56,871 nucleotides of DNA from NCBI GenBank assembly GCA_947581615.1, contig CANPVD010000077.1, positions 1 through 56,871 on the forward strand, in the 5' to 3' direction. This stretch comes from Candidatus Humimonas hydrogenitrophica (GTDB lineage: Bacteria; Gemmatimonadota; Gemmatimonadetes; Palauibacterales; Palauibacteraceae). A program made the position numbers and the translations under genes. The notes under the pieces are model-generated. The model was not told the origin of the DNA and ran no database searches. It saw only the letters and a program-made list of their open reading frames with translations. Each line of letters begins with the position of its first letter. Positions within the stretch are counted from its first letter, which is position 1. Shown in pieces: positions 1-8,378 of the stretch.

Positions 1-33
1 CGAGCCGCCTCCGACTCGGCCGCGCGAGGCTGA
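1..33 (+). CDS. C-terminal tail of an upstream gene (partial)
   Basis: An open frame from the first base reads RAASDSAARG and stops at the TGA at 31-33, three bases before the GTG of the RND pump gene. RND pumps usually follow a periplasmic adaptor gene, so this tail probably belongs to the adaptor. Ten residues carry no recognisable domain, so that identity is inferred from position only. Confidence 0.35.
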   Translation, partial: RAASDSAARG

Positions 34-36
34 GCC

Positions 37-3000
37 GTGTTCCTTCCGGACACCTCGATCAAGCGGCCGGTCCTGACGCTGGTCGTCTCCATGACGATCC
101 TGCTCGCGGGCTGGCTGGGCTACCGGAACCTGGCCGTTCGGGAGCTGCCCAACGTCGAGTATCCGATCGTCAGCGTGTCGACGGCCCTTCCGGGCGCCAG
201 CCCGACGGTCGTCGAGACCAACGTCACCAAGCCGCTCGAGGAGCAGATCAACACGATCGAGGGGCTCAAGACCCTGACCTCGATCAGCGGCGAGGGCGCC
301 AGCCAGATCACCGCGGAGTTCGACCTGTCACGGAACGTGGACCTGGCCCTGCAGGACGTTCGGGCCAAGGTGAGTCTGGCCCGCGGCCAGCTGCCGCAGG
401 ATGCCGAGGACCCGGTCATCCAGAAGGTGGATCCGAACGCCCAGCCGATCATCTGGCTCAGCGTTCAGAACTCGTCGCTCGGGATCACCGAGGTCAACGA
501 CTTCGCCAACGACGTGATGAAGGAGCGGCTGCAGAGGATCCCCGGGGTGGGGAACATCATACTGGGGGGCGAGCAGCGCTTCGCGGTCCGAATCCGGCTG
601 AACTCGCGGGAGCTGGCGGCGCACGAGCTCACCGTGGATGACGTGCAGCGCGCCCTCCTGTCCCAGAACGTGGACCTTCCCTCGGGCCGCGTCGAGAGCC
701 AGACCCGGGAGTTCACGGTCCGTACGAAGGGCCAGTTCCCGACCGCGGCCTCCTTCAACGACCTGATCATCACCACGCGGGACGGCACGCCCATCCGGCT
801 CGGCGACGTGGGGGAGGCGGAGGCCGGAGTCCAGGATGAGCGCACGCTGGCCAGGTTCAACGGGACACCCACGGTCGGCGTCGGCGTGGTGAAGCAGTCC
901 GATGCCAACACGGTGGACGTCGCCGACCGGGTGCTCAGCGAGGTGGACCAGATCCGAGCGCAGGCGCCGCCGGGCTACAAGATCCTGGTCGCGGTCAACA
1001 ACGCCGACTTCATCAAGGACTCCCTGTCCGAGGTCCGTTTCACGCTGTTCGTGGCGTTCGGGCTCGTCGTGCTCGTGATCCTCCTCTTCCTGCGGAGCTG
1101 GCGGGCCACCTTCATCCCGGCCCTCGCCATACCCGTGTCCATCGTGGGGACGTTCGCGGTGTTCTACGCCCTGAACTTCTCCATCAACACGCTCACGCTC
1201 CTGGCGCTCGTGCTGTCGATCGGGATCGTGGTGGACGACGCCATCGTGGTGGTGGAGAACATCTACCGGCACATGGAGGAAGGCGAGGCGCCCCTGGAGG
1301 CGGCACGGAAGGGCTCGGCCGAGATCGCCTTCGCGGTCATCGCGATCGCGATCACGCTGGTCATCGTGTTCCTGCCCATCGCCCTGATCAGCGGCATCGT
1401 GGGCCGGCTGTTCCGCGAGTTCGGGCTCGGCGTGGCGGTCTCCGTGCTGATCTCGGCCTTCGTGGCCCTCACGCTGAGCCCCATGCTGAGCTCACGGATC
1501 CTCAAGCTGGAGGAGAGCCGCAACCGCGTGTTCGAGGCCGTCGAGGGGCTCCTGCAGCGCGTCACCGACGCCTACCGCCGCACCCTGTCCTGGGCCCTCG
1601 ACCATCGCTGGACCATGGTGGGGATCGCCGTCGGGAGCCTCCTGGCCAGCTTCGCGATCATGGGGGTGATGGGGAAGGAGTTCGTGCCCCAGGAGGACCG
1701 GGGACAGTTCCTCATCACGTTCAAGGCGCCCGAGGGGGCCACCCTGGCCTACACGGACGCCTACCTGAAGCGCATCGAGCAGATGACGGCATCCACGCCC
1801 GGCGTGGACCGGTTCTTCTCGGCCATCGGGCTGGCCATCGGGGCGCCGCCGTCCGTGAACACGGGCATCGTGTTCGTGCGGCTCAAGGCGAAGCGGTCGG
1901 TGAGCCAGCAGCAGATCATGAACGAGCTGCGCGGAAAGTTCGGCTCCCTGGCGGGCATCGACGCCTACCCGATCGCCCTCAGCGGCCTGTCGACCGGGGC
2001 GTTCGGCAAGCCGCTCCAGTTCGTGATCCAGTATCCAGACCTGGACACCCTCGGAATCTACGCCGACAGCATGGTGACGCTGGCCCAGCGGATCCCGGGA
2101 CTCCAGGGCGTCGACTCGAACCTGGACCTCAACAAGCCGCAATTGCAGGTCAACGTGGACCGCGCCAAGGCGTCGCGCCTGGGCGTGAGCGTGGCGGAGA
2201 TCTCGAACACGCTCCAGATCCTGCTCGGGGGCCGGCACATCGGGGACTTCGAACGCGGGGACAACCGCTACTGGGTGGTGGCCCAGCTCCAGAACCGGTT
2301 CCGGGCGACCCCGGAGGACCTCCGTTCGATCTACGTGCGCGCCTCGGACGGCTCCCTGGTGCAGCTCGGGAACCTGGTGAACGTGAACGAGGCCGCGGGC
2401 CCCAATGTCGTGAACCACCGTAACCGCGAACGCTCCGCCACGATCGGCGCCAACGTCTCCGGCGTGCCGCTGGGCACGGCGCTGCAGCACGTGCAGGCGC
2501 TGGCCGATAGCATCCTGCCCGCGGGCTTTTCCACCGACGTGGCCGGGCAGGCGGAGAGCTTCCAGGAGTCCTTCGCCAGTCTGGCGTTCGCCCTCCTGAT
2601 GGCGGTGGTGGCCATCTACCTGGTGCTGGCCGCCCAGTTCGAGAGCTTCGTGCACCCGTTCACGATCATGCTGGCGCTGCCGCTGGCACTGGTGGGCGCG
2701 GTGGCCGCCCTGGCCGCCCTCGGCATGACGCTCAACATCTACAGCATGATCGGGATCATCATGCTCATGGGGCTGGTGACCAAGAACTCCATCCTCCTGG
2801 TCGACTACGCCAACCAGCGCCGCGAGGCGGGGGAGGCGCGCCGCGACGCGGTGTTGCGGGCGGGGACGGTGCGGCTGCGGCCCATCCTCATGACCTCGGT
2901 GGCCATCATCTTCGGCGTGCTTCCGATCGCGCTGGCGCTGGGCGCGGGCGCCGAGTCGCGGCGACCGCTCGGCGTGGCCGTGGTGGCGGGGATGTTCACG

Positions 3001-3144
3001 TCGACGGCCCTGACGCTGCTGATCGTGCCGGTGTTCTACGAGGTGATCGACGACGGGTTGCTGTGGGTGGAGGCGCGGTGGCGCGGACTGAAGGGGCGGT
3101 ATTCCGCGTCCGGGACCGCCGGGGAACACCGCCCGCGAGGCTGA
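37..3144 (+). CDS. Efflux RND transporter permease (AcrB/MexB, HAE1-like)
   Basis: This 1035-residue protein is a proton-driven inner-membrane pump that would work with a periplasmic adaptor and an outer-membrane channel. It begins with the family's typical first helix (FLPDTSIKRPVLTLVVSMTI) and has two halves, each with a large periplasmic loop followed by a helix cluster. The conserved Asp pair of the proton relay lies at residues 400-401 in GIVVDDAIVVVENI. The second half contains LMGLVTKNSILLVDYAN, also diagnostic. Length matches the family. The GTG start sits three bases after the stop of the preceding gene, which suggests coupling with an adaptor. Substrate cannot be told; the HAE1 (drug/hydrophobe) type fits better than the heavy-metal type. 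Confidence 0.93.
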   Translation: MFLPDTSIKRPVLTLVVSMTILLAGWLGYRNLAVRELPNVEYPIVSVSTALPGASPTVVETNVTKPLEEQINTIEGLKTLTSISGEGASQITAEFDLSRNVDLALQDVRAKVSLARGQLPQDAEDPVIQKVDPNAQPIIWLSVQNSSLGITEVNDFANDVMKERLQRIPGVGNIILGGEQRFAVRIRLNSRELAAHELTVDDVQRALLSQNVDLPSGRVESQTREFTVRTKGQFPTAASFNDLIITTRDGTPIRLGDVGEAEAGVQDERTLARFNGTPTVGVGVVKQSDANTVDVADRVLSEVDQIRAQAPPGYKILVAVNNADFIKDSLSEVRFTLFVAFGLVVLVILLFLRSWRATFIPALAIPVSIVGTFAVFYALNFSINTLTLLALVLSIGIVVDDAIVVVENIYRHMEEGEAPLEAARKGSAEIAFAVIAIAITLVIVFLPIALISGIVGRLFREFGLGVAVSVLISAFVALTLSPMLSSRILKLEESRNRVFEAVEGLLQRVTDAYRRTLSWALDHRWTMVGIAVGSLLASFAIMGVMGKEFVPQEDRGQFLITFKAPEGATLAYTDAYLKRIEQMTASTPGVDRFFSAIGLAIGAPPSVNTGIVFVRLKAKRSVSQQQIMNELRGKFGSLAGIDAYPIALSGLSTGAFGKPLQFVIQYPDLDTLGIYADSMVTLAQRIPGLQGVDSNLDLNKPQLQVNVDRAKASRLGVSVAEISNTLQILLGGRHIGDFERGDNRYWVVAQLQNRFRATPEDLRSIYVRASDGSLVQLGNLVNVNEAAGPNVVNHRNRERSATIGANVSGVPLGTALQHVQALADSILPAGFSTDVAGQAESFQESFASLAFALLMAVVAIYLVLAAQFESFVHPFTIMLALPLALVGAVAALAALGMTLNIYSMIGIIMLMGLVTKNSILLVDYANQRREAGEARRDAVLRAGTVRLRPILMTSVAIIFGVLPIALALGAGAESRRPLGVAVVAGMFTSTALTLLIVPVFYEVIDDGLLWVEARWRGLKGRYSASGTAGEHRPRG

Positions 3145-3196
3145 GATCCGCTGAGACCCGGGCGCGCGCCTGGACGGGGTCCCGCCGCCCGCCGCG

Positions 3197-5407
3197 CTAG
3201 AGCTCTTCCAGCCGGGCCCCGGCTCCCGTGAACAGATCGCGAAGGTGGTCGTCGCAGGTGAGATAGATCACCTGCCAGCCTTCTCCGGCCAGCTCCGCGA
3301 CGGTCTCCACCAGGCGCTCCCTCCTCGACCAGTCGGCCGTGAGGAAGGCATCGTCCAGGAGGAGCAGGCCGGGCTCCTCGAGCCCGGCGGCGCGCAACGC
3401 GGCGCGCGCCAGCCCCGCGCGCAGGGCCAGGAGCACCTGGTCCCGCGTGCCACGGCTCACGAGGTCGATGGGGAGGCGCAGGCCCTCCTCGTCCACCAGC
3501 TCGAGCCCCCCCCCCTCGTCGCGGACGAGGCCGCGGTACCGTCCGGTGACCGACTGGAGCAGGGCGCCCGGCGACAGGGGACCCCGGCTGTCGAGCGCCT
3601 CGGACAGGCGGAGCTCCAGGACCTCGTCCATGGTGGCGAACACCTCGCCGGCCAGGCGACCCGCCTCCCAGTCCAGTTCCAGGCGAAGCGCCGCGGCGCG
3701 CGCCGAGCGCAGCTCCGTGAGCACGTCCTCGGGAGTGGATAGTCCGGCCTGCACGAAGGCGTCCCGCAGCTCCCGGTAGTCCGAGCGCAGCGTCGCGGCC
3801 TGCCGCTCCAGGCGCGCCTTCTCCTCCGGGTCCCAGGCCGGGAGCGCCTCCGCGTCTTCGGGGGCGGGGACGTCCCAGCGGGCAGGGTCGGGACCGGCCA
3901 GCGCCTCCAGGGACCGCTCCACGTCGCGGAGCCGCGAGGCGCATTCCTCGCGCGTGCGCGCGCGCGCTTCGGCCTCGTCGATGCCCTCGACCTCGAGCCG
4001 CTCCGCCAGCGCGGCCGTCCGCCGCTCGATCTCCCGGAGGCGCCTCTCCGCGGCCCCCAGCTCCTCACGGGCCCGGGCCGCGCGGCCCTCGGCCTCCTCG
4101 GCCGAGGCCGCCGCCGCCTCGAGCTCGCTCTCCCGACGCGCGGCCTCCACCTCCAGTCGCCGCAGGTGCTCGGCCACCTCGGACGCACTTTCGACCTCGA
4201 GCCCGGCCGCCGCCGCGTCCTCCCGCAGACTACGAGCGCGCTCGGCCCGGTCGCGGCGGGCCTCCTCGCCCTTCCGCCGCCGGTGGCGCCAGTAGAGTAC
4301 CGGGATCGCCAGCGCCACGAGGGCGATCAGCAGGGGGAACGCGATGGTGGTGAGCAGGTGCCCGGGCAGGAAGAGCGCCAGTGCCAGGAGGACGAGGACG
4401 AGTCCGAAACCGGCCTTGTAGATCCAGCTGGACAGGGCCGATGGCTCCCGTTCGAGCCGCTGCGGCTCGGTGGCCAGCTCGGCGGTCCGGCGCTCCAGTC
4501 CGGCTTCCTGGGCCGCGTCGAGGCGGGCGCGGAGCTCTTCGGCCTCCCGCTCGGCGTCCCTGCGGCGCTGCGCCCGGCGGGCCGCCTCGGCGGTGGCCTC
4601 GTCGATCCCCGTGCGCGCCCGCTCGAGACGCCGGGACAGCTCTCCCTCGCGCTCGTGCCGGAGCGAGCGCCACTCCCGCAGGGCCTCGATCGGAAGCTCG
4701 GGGAGATCGGCCAGCTCGGACGCCAGCCGCTCGCGCTCCTCGAACAGGGTGGCGATCAGCGCCACCCGCGCCCGCTCCATCGCCTCCCGTCGTGCGTCGA
4801 CGCGGGCCACGTCCGCTTCGAAGCGGGCGGCCGGCTCGAGCCGCCTCTCCAGGACCTCGAGGCGCTCGATGCGCTCCTTCAGCTCCCGGTGGCGGGTGCG
4901 CGGCCCCGGATCCCCGCGGTCGCTGGGGACTCCCCCGGGTGTGAGGTGCGCCTGCCGGTGCACGGCTGCCCGGAGAGTGTCGACGCCGCGCGGGAGGCCC
5001 GACAGGAGCTTCTTGAGCTCGGGCCAGAACTCGCCGCGCGCCGCTCCGGGGAGCTCGAGCTCCCCGGAGCGCACGCAGAACAGGCCGGCCAGGCTCGCGT
5101 GCTCGAGCTCGAGGCGGTGCAGCAGGGAGGTGGAGCCCGGATAGGAGAGCACCTCGTCGCCCAGGCGGACCTCGACCTGTCCTCCCGCCTCGGCGGCGCT
5201 TCCGAACCGGTCGACGCCGGGAAGGATCGTCTCGAGCCGCGTGCCGGTCTTCTGCTCCCACCGGAACAGATGGGAGACCATGAAGTCGAACAGCGTGGTC
5301 TTGCCGGCCTCGTTCGGGCCCCACACCACGGTGAGCCCCGGGGAGGGTTCCATCTCGAGGTCCCGCAGGGGCCCGAACGAGGGCACCCGGACGCGCACGA
5401 TCCTCAC
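3197..5407 (-). CDS. YhaN/SbcC-like AAA ATPase with membrane-spanning coiled coil
   Basis: This 736-residue SMC-like ATPase has a Walker A (GPNEAGKTT, about residues 30-38), a long Arg/Glu/Ala-rich coiled coil, and a C-terminal ATPase half with a signature-like SRGTRDQ and Walker B LLLLDDAFL. At about residues 330-375 the coiled coil is interrupted by two hydrophobic stretches followed by WRHRRRK, which look like a membrane hairpin. This architecture is known in Bacillus YhaN but not in classical SbcC. The next gene downstream in expression order of the pair (5438-6559) encodes an SbcD/YhaO-like nuclease on the same strand, 30 bases upstream, so the two likely form a DNA-processing complex, possibly membrane-anchored. 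It converges with the RND gene. Confidence 0.85.
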   Translation of the reverse strand: MRIVRVRVPSFGPLRDLEMEPSPGLTVVWGPNEAGKTTLFDFMVSHLFRWEQKTGTRLETILPGVDRFGSAAEAGGQVEVRLGDEVLSYPGSTSLLHRLELEHASLAGLFCVRSGELELPGAARGEFWPELKKLLSGLPRGVDTLRAAVHRQAHLTPGGVPSDRGDPGPRTRHRELKERIERLEVLERRLEPAARFEADVARVDARREAMERARVALIATLFEERERLASELADLPELPIEALREWRSLRHEREGELSRRLERARTGIDEATAEAARRAQRRRDAEREAEELRARLDAAQEAGLERRTAELATEPQRLEREPSALSSWIYKAGFGLVLVLLALALFLPGHLLTTIAFPLLIALVALAIPVLYWRHRRRKGEEARRDRAERARSLREDAAAAGLEVESASEVAEHLRRLEVEAARRESELEAAAASAEEAEGRAARAREELGAAERRLREIERRTAALAERLEVEGIDEAEARARTREECASRLRDVERSLEALAGPDPARWDVPAPEDAEALPAWDPEEKARLERQAATLRSDYRELRDAFVQAGLSTPEDVLTELRSARAAALRLELDWEAGRLAGEVFATMDEVLELRLSEALDSRGPLSPGALLQSVTGRYRGLVRDEGGGLELVDEEGLRLPIDLVSRGTRDQVLLALRAGLARAALRAAGLEEPGLLLLDDAFLTADWSRRERLVETVAELAGEGWQVIYLTCDDHLRDLFTGAGARLEEL

Positions 5408-5437
5408 CGCGGGTCGCCCCGGTTCCTCAACGGTCTT

Positions 5438-6559
5438 CTAGACCTTGAGCGCGCGGGCCGCCAGCTCGAGCGCCCGGCGCTCCACGGTCTCGGAGCGAAC
5501 CAGGCCCTGGGCGCGGTCGGCCTTCAGCCGGGCTTCGAGGCGGCGTCGGAAGTCGCGGAAGAGATCGGCCCGGGCCGGGTCGAGCCCGACGCTCGCGAGG
5601 TCGAGCTCGAGCTTCGCGAAGGAGGGGACGAGCCGCGCCCGTACCCGGTCGGCCGTCTCCCGGAGGTCGGTTTCGGACACCCCGGCCAGGATGCCATCGA
5701 TCCGGACCCTCATGTCGCACAGCGGGTCGGCGGCCTCTTCCAGCTCGGCGGCGACCGCCTCGAGGCCGGCGCGCTCCTCGAACGGGTTCAGCCAGCGCTC
5801 GATCCGGGCCCGCCACGGGACCGGAAGGTGGACCGGCTGGAGCTGCAGCCCCCCCGGGCCGGTCTCCACCAGGATCGCCGAGCGGGGTCCGAGCGCGTGC
5901 GGGCCGACCGGGGAGGGCGAGCCGGCGTAGGCGACCGGGAGCCCGCCGAGCCGGCGGAGGGCGTGCTGGTGGTAGTGGCCGAGGGCGACGTAGTCGGCCC
6001 GGAGCGCCCGAAGGTCGTCGGAGCGCACCGGGAAATAGGGGCCGGCCTCGTCCGAGCGGCTCTCGTCCTGGATCCGGGGCGCCGAGGCGTCGATGAGCGT
6101 ACCGTGCAGGACGAGGAGCGTCGCCCCGGCTCCGGCGTCGCTTCCGGCTCCGGACGGAGCGGAGAGCCTCTCCTCCACGTTCCGCCGCAGGTGACCGAAG
6201 CCGATCTCTCCCGCCGGGAAGGGGACGGCCACCACCCGCACGGCTTCGACCGCCGCCTCCTGGACGGGCTCACCCAGCAGGAGGGTGGTGCGCGGACCCC
6301 AATCCTGGCCGGGACGGTAGGCCGTGCGGTCGTGGTTGCCCGGAAGGAGGAGGACGGGGACGTCGAGGCTCTCGAACGCGGCGCGCAGCCGCGGCCGAAG
6401 GGCGGCGTGGTCGCCGCCCCGGTCCAGCAGGTCCCCGGCCACCAGCAGGGCGTCGACCGCGTGGTCCCGGGCCGCGCCCAGGAGCGCCTCCAGCGCGTCC
6501 CAGCGCTCGGGGTGGTCCTCGGTCAGGTGCAGGTCGGCGGTGTGCAGGATGCGCGTCAT
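5438..6559 (-). CDS. SbcD/YhaO-like DNA-repair metallophosphoesterase
   Basis: This 373-residue protein shows the metallophosphoesterase motifs in order: DLHLTE (D-x-H), GDLLDRGGDH, GNHD and GHYHQH. This is the catalytic core of Mre11/SbcD-type nucleases. It is first in a two-gene unit with the YhaN-like ATPase, as SbcD pairs with SbcC. The ATG at 6559 was chosen because the family starts with residues like MTRILHTADLHL and AGGGG lies just upstream; the frame stays open much further but without homology. The first bases upstream form a perfect hairpin (6562-6576) that includes this ribosome-binding sequence. Confidence 0.88.
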   Translation of the reverse strand: MTRILHTADLHLTEDHPERWDALEALLGAARDHAVDALLVAGDLLDRGGDHAALRPRLRAAFESLDVPVLLLPGNHDRTAYRPGQDWGPRTTLLLGEPVQEAAVEAVRVVAVPFPAGEIGFGHLRRNVEERLSAPSGAGSDAGAGATLLVLHGTLIDASAPRIQDESRSDEAGPYFPVRSDDLRALRADYVALGHYHQHALRRLGGLPVAYAGSPSPVGPHALGPRSAILVETGPGGLQLQPVHLPVPWRARIERWLNPFEERAGLEAVAAELEEAADPLCDMRVRIDGILAGVSETDLRETADRVRARLVPSFAKLELDLASVGLDPARADLFRDFRRRLEARLKADRAQGLVRSETVERRALELAARALKV

Positions 6560-6561
6560 CG

Positions 6562-6576
6562 CCCCTAAGATAGGGG
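6562..6576 (-). promoter_or_regulatory. Hairpin over the ribosome-binding site of the SbcD-like gene
   Basis: CCCCTA at 6562-6567 pairs perfectly with TAGGGG at 6571-6576 around the three-base loop AGA. On the minus strand the arm next to the gene is TAGGGG, ending a few bases before the ATG at 6559, so it includes the likely Shine-Dalgarno sequence. It could lower translation of the nuclease. It could also be a short operator in the divergent promoter region shared with the selenoprotein gene. Confidence 0.35.
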
Positions 6577-6640
6577 ATGGCCGGGCGGCACGCCCGCTTC
6601 GGCGAGGGGACATGTAGCCGTCCACGAAGGAGGAAGTGCC

Positions 6641-7195
6641 ATGAGCGAGCCCAGGATCTCCAGGCTGCCGTTGGAGGGCAACCGGCCGGGCGTCCAGGCG
6701 GTGTTCGACCGCTTCCGTAGGGAGCGTGGGAACGTGCCCAACATGTTCCGCGTGGTCGGCCACCGCGAGGAGCACCTGGCCACCATGATCCGCCACTTCG
6801 GGACGGTGATGCGCCGGGGCTCCGTCGCCCCGGCGCTCAAGGAGATGCTGTCGGTGCGGGTCTCCGCCCTCGACGGGTGCGATTACTGACTGGCCTCCCA
6901 CACGCAGCTGGCAGCTGCGCTGGAGGTGACGCCCGACCAGCTCCGGGACCTGCAGGGCGCGACGATCGACCCCGGGCTGTACGCGGCCGACGAGGCGGCC
7001 GCCCTCGCCTTCGCGGAGGCCGTGACCCGCGACTCGAACGCCGTCCCCGCGGAGACGCTCGCGCGCCTGCGCGAGCACTTCAACGAGGGCGAGGTGGTGG
7101 AGATCGCCATGGTGGTGGGGTTGTTCCTGTACTTCAACGCTTTCAACAACGCCCTGGAGATGCCGCCCACGGCGCCGAGCCCCTACGTGCTCTGA
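6641..7195 (+). CDS. AhpD-like (carboxymuconolactone decarboxylase fold) selenoprotein
   Basis: Read through the in-frame TGA at 6887-6889, this is a 184-residue AhpD-like protein; read as stopping there it is an 82-residue stub. The family's redox site is CxxC followed by a helix with a His; here it reads GCDY-UGA-LASHTQ, so UGA (codon 83) stands exactly at the second Cys. The homology and frame continue without a break to 7195 (LFLYFNAFNNALEMP is typical of the family). A hairpin of bacterial SECIS type begins 13 bases after the UGA. Both facts point to selenocysteine. An AGGAGG Shine-Dalgarno sequence precedes the ATG. AhpD-like proteins are thiol peroxidase or disulfide-reductase partners. 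The end overlaps the convergent patatin gene by 13 bases. A Cys-to-stop mutation or a sequencing error is the alternative. Confidence 0.82.
6894..6926 (+). promoter_or_regulatory. Bacterial SECIS-type stem-loop
   Basis: The upper helix is 17 bases (6903-6919): CGCAGCT pairs with AGCTGCG around the loop GGC. A small internal loop (6899-6902 and 6920-6921) separates it from a lower stem, CCTCC (6894-6898) with GGAGG (6922-6926). The UGA ends at 6889, so 13 bases precede the upper helix and 20 precede the apical loop, which begins with GG. Bacterial SECIS elements that bind SelB have a short helix at this distance with a G among the first loop bases. The helix is also coding sequence, as expected for bacteria. 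Confidence 0.75.
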
Positions 7196-8259
7196 GGGGG
7201 ACCCCAGTCCAGGAAGGCTTCGATCCGCTCCCACTGTGCGGTGGCGTCCTCCTCCCCCAGCTCCATCAGGCGTGACAGGTAGGACTCCTCGAACAGGAGG
7301 TAGCTGACGAAGTCCGCCGTGCGGCCCTCCCTGCTGCCCAGCCCCCCCGCCAGGTAACGGAGGATGCGCGGCAGCCGGTCCGCGTACTCGGAAGCCAGCT
7401 GGCCCAGGTCCCGGGAGGGACGCAGCAGGAGGAGCTCGATGCGCCGGAACGCTTTGCCCGGATCGCCCCCGTCACCGCAGCGCTCGAGGAGATCATTGAT
7501 GCGGTCCAGGCGCACGGAATCGGCGTCCAACGTGTCCAGGAAGATCGAGTTGAACAGGAGGCCCATGACCTGGGCCGGGGGCGGATAGCCCTGGACCACC
7601 GGATGTCGCGCCTCCTCCGCGTTGCGCTCGTAGCGGGCCGACACGGCCAGGATGCGATCGGCCCCCAGGTGCACGGCCGGAGCCAGGGGCGCGGACTGGC
7701 GGATGCTGCCGTCCCCGTAGAAGTGCCCGTCCAGCCGCTCGGCCGGGAACAGGAGCGGGAGCGCCGAGGAGGCCATGACGTGCTCGACCGTGAGGCGGTC
7801 GCGGACCGCGCGGCGGTGGGGCCGCTCCCACATGCTCAGGGACGGATCGCCGTGCACGAACGTGATGGTCTGGCCCGTCTGGTAGGAGGTGGCCGATACG
7901 GCGGCCGCCCGCAGGAAGCCGTCCCGGATGTTCTCCTCGATGCCGCGCGGGTCGACGGCGTGGCGCAGGAAGTGCCGGAGCGGCTCCGTGTCCACCAGGC
8001 TGCGGGCCCGGGGGCCCAGCCGCGAACCTCCCGAGAGCAGCGTGTACCCCCACACGATCCCGGTTCGGAGCACCGTGAGCGGATCGGAGCGGAACACCTG
8101 CCCGGTCGTGAGGCTGCGCCACTGGCCCTCGAGGTCGGTCGTCGCTTCCTCGAGGTTGCCCCGGAAGGCCGCCAGGTGCAGGGCGTTGATGGCGCCGGCC
8201 GACACTCCCGTGATGATGGGGACATGGCGATCGGGATAGCGCCGACCGATGTGGCGCAT
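7183..8259 (-). CDS. Patatin-like phospholipase
   Basis: This is a serine-aspartate lipid acyl hydrolase. The nucleophile elbow is GVSAG (in IITGVSAGAINAL) and the catalytic Asp lies in FYGDGSIRQSAPL. The C-terminal half has no domain I can name. The ATG at 8259 is the only standard start in frame, but the frame upstream encodes LAVALSGGGARAAYQVGV, which is the family's conserved oxyanion-hole segment. The real protein therefore begins upstream of about 8310. No ATG, GTG or TTG is available there before the frame runs into the preceding gene, so either a rare start codon is used or an indel has removed the true start. The 3' end overlaps the selenoprotein gene tail to tail. Confidence 0.82.
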   Translation of the reverse strand: MRHIGRRYPDRHVPIITGVSAGAINALHLAAFRGNLEEATTDLEGQWRSLTTGQVFRSDPLTVLRTGIVWGYTLLSGGSRLGPRARSLVDTEPLRHFLRHAVDPRGIEENIRDGFLRAAAVSATSYQTGQTITFVHGDPSLSMWERPHRRAVRDRLTVEHVMASSALPLLFPAERLDGHFYGDGSIRQSAPLAPAVHLGADRILAVSARYERNAEEARHPVVQGYPPPAQVMGLLFNSIFLDTLDADSVRLDRINDLLERCGDGGDPGKAFRRIELLLLRPSRDLGQLASEYADRLPRILRYLAGGLGSREGRTADFVSYLLFEESYLSRLMELGEEDATAQWERIEAFLDWGPPQST

Positions 8260-8378
8260 GACGCCGACCTGGTAGGCCGCCCGCGCTCCGCCTCCGGAGA
8301 GAGCGACGGCCAGCTCCTGCGCGGACGCCCCCGGCTCGTCGATCGGGTGAGACTCCGTGCTCTCCGACTGCCGGGCGG

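Noticed and set aside
1492-3129. Long antisense frame across the RND gene
   Set aside because: Low-complexity His/Arg/Gly composition and no homology; it mirrors third-position GC of the pump gene.
4166-6568. An 800-residue plus-strand frame opposite the YhaN-like and SbcD-like genes
   Set aside because: It is a shadow; both minus-strand genes have all expected motifs.
6926-7195. A separate short gene starting at the GTG at 6926
   Set aside because: It continues the AhpD-like frame exactly, and the segment between the UGA and this GTG encodes the conserved helix after the CxxC site. It is the second part of one gene.
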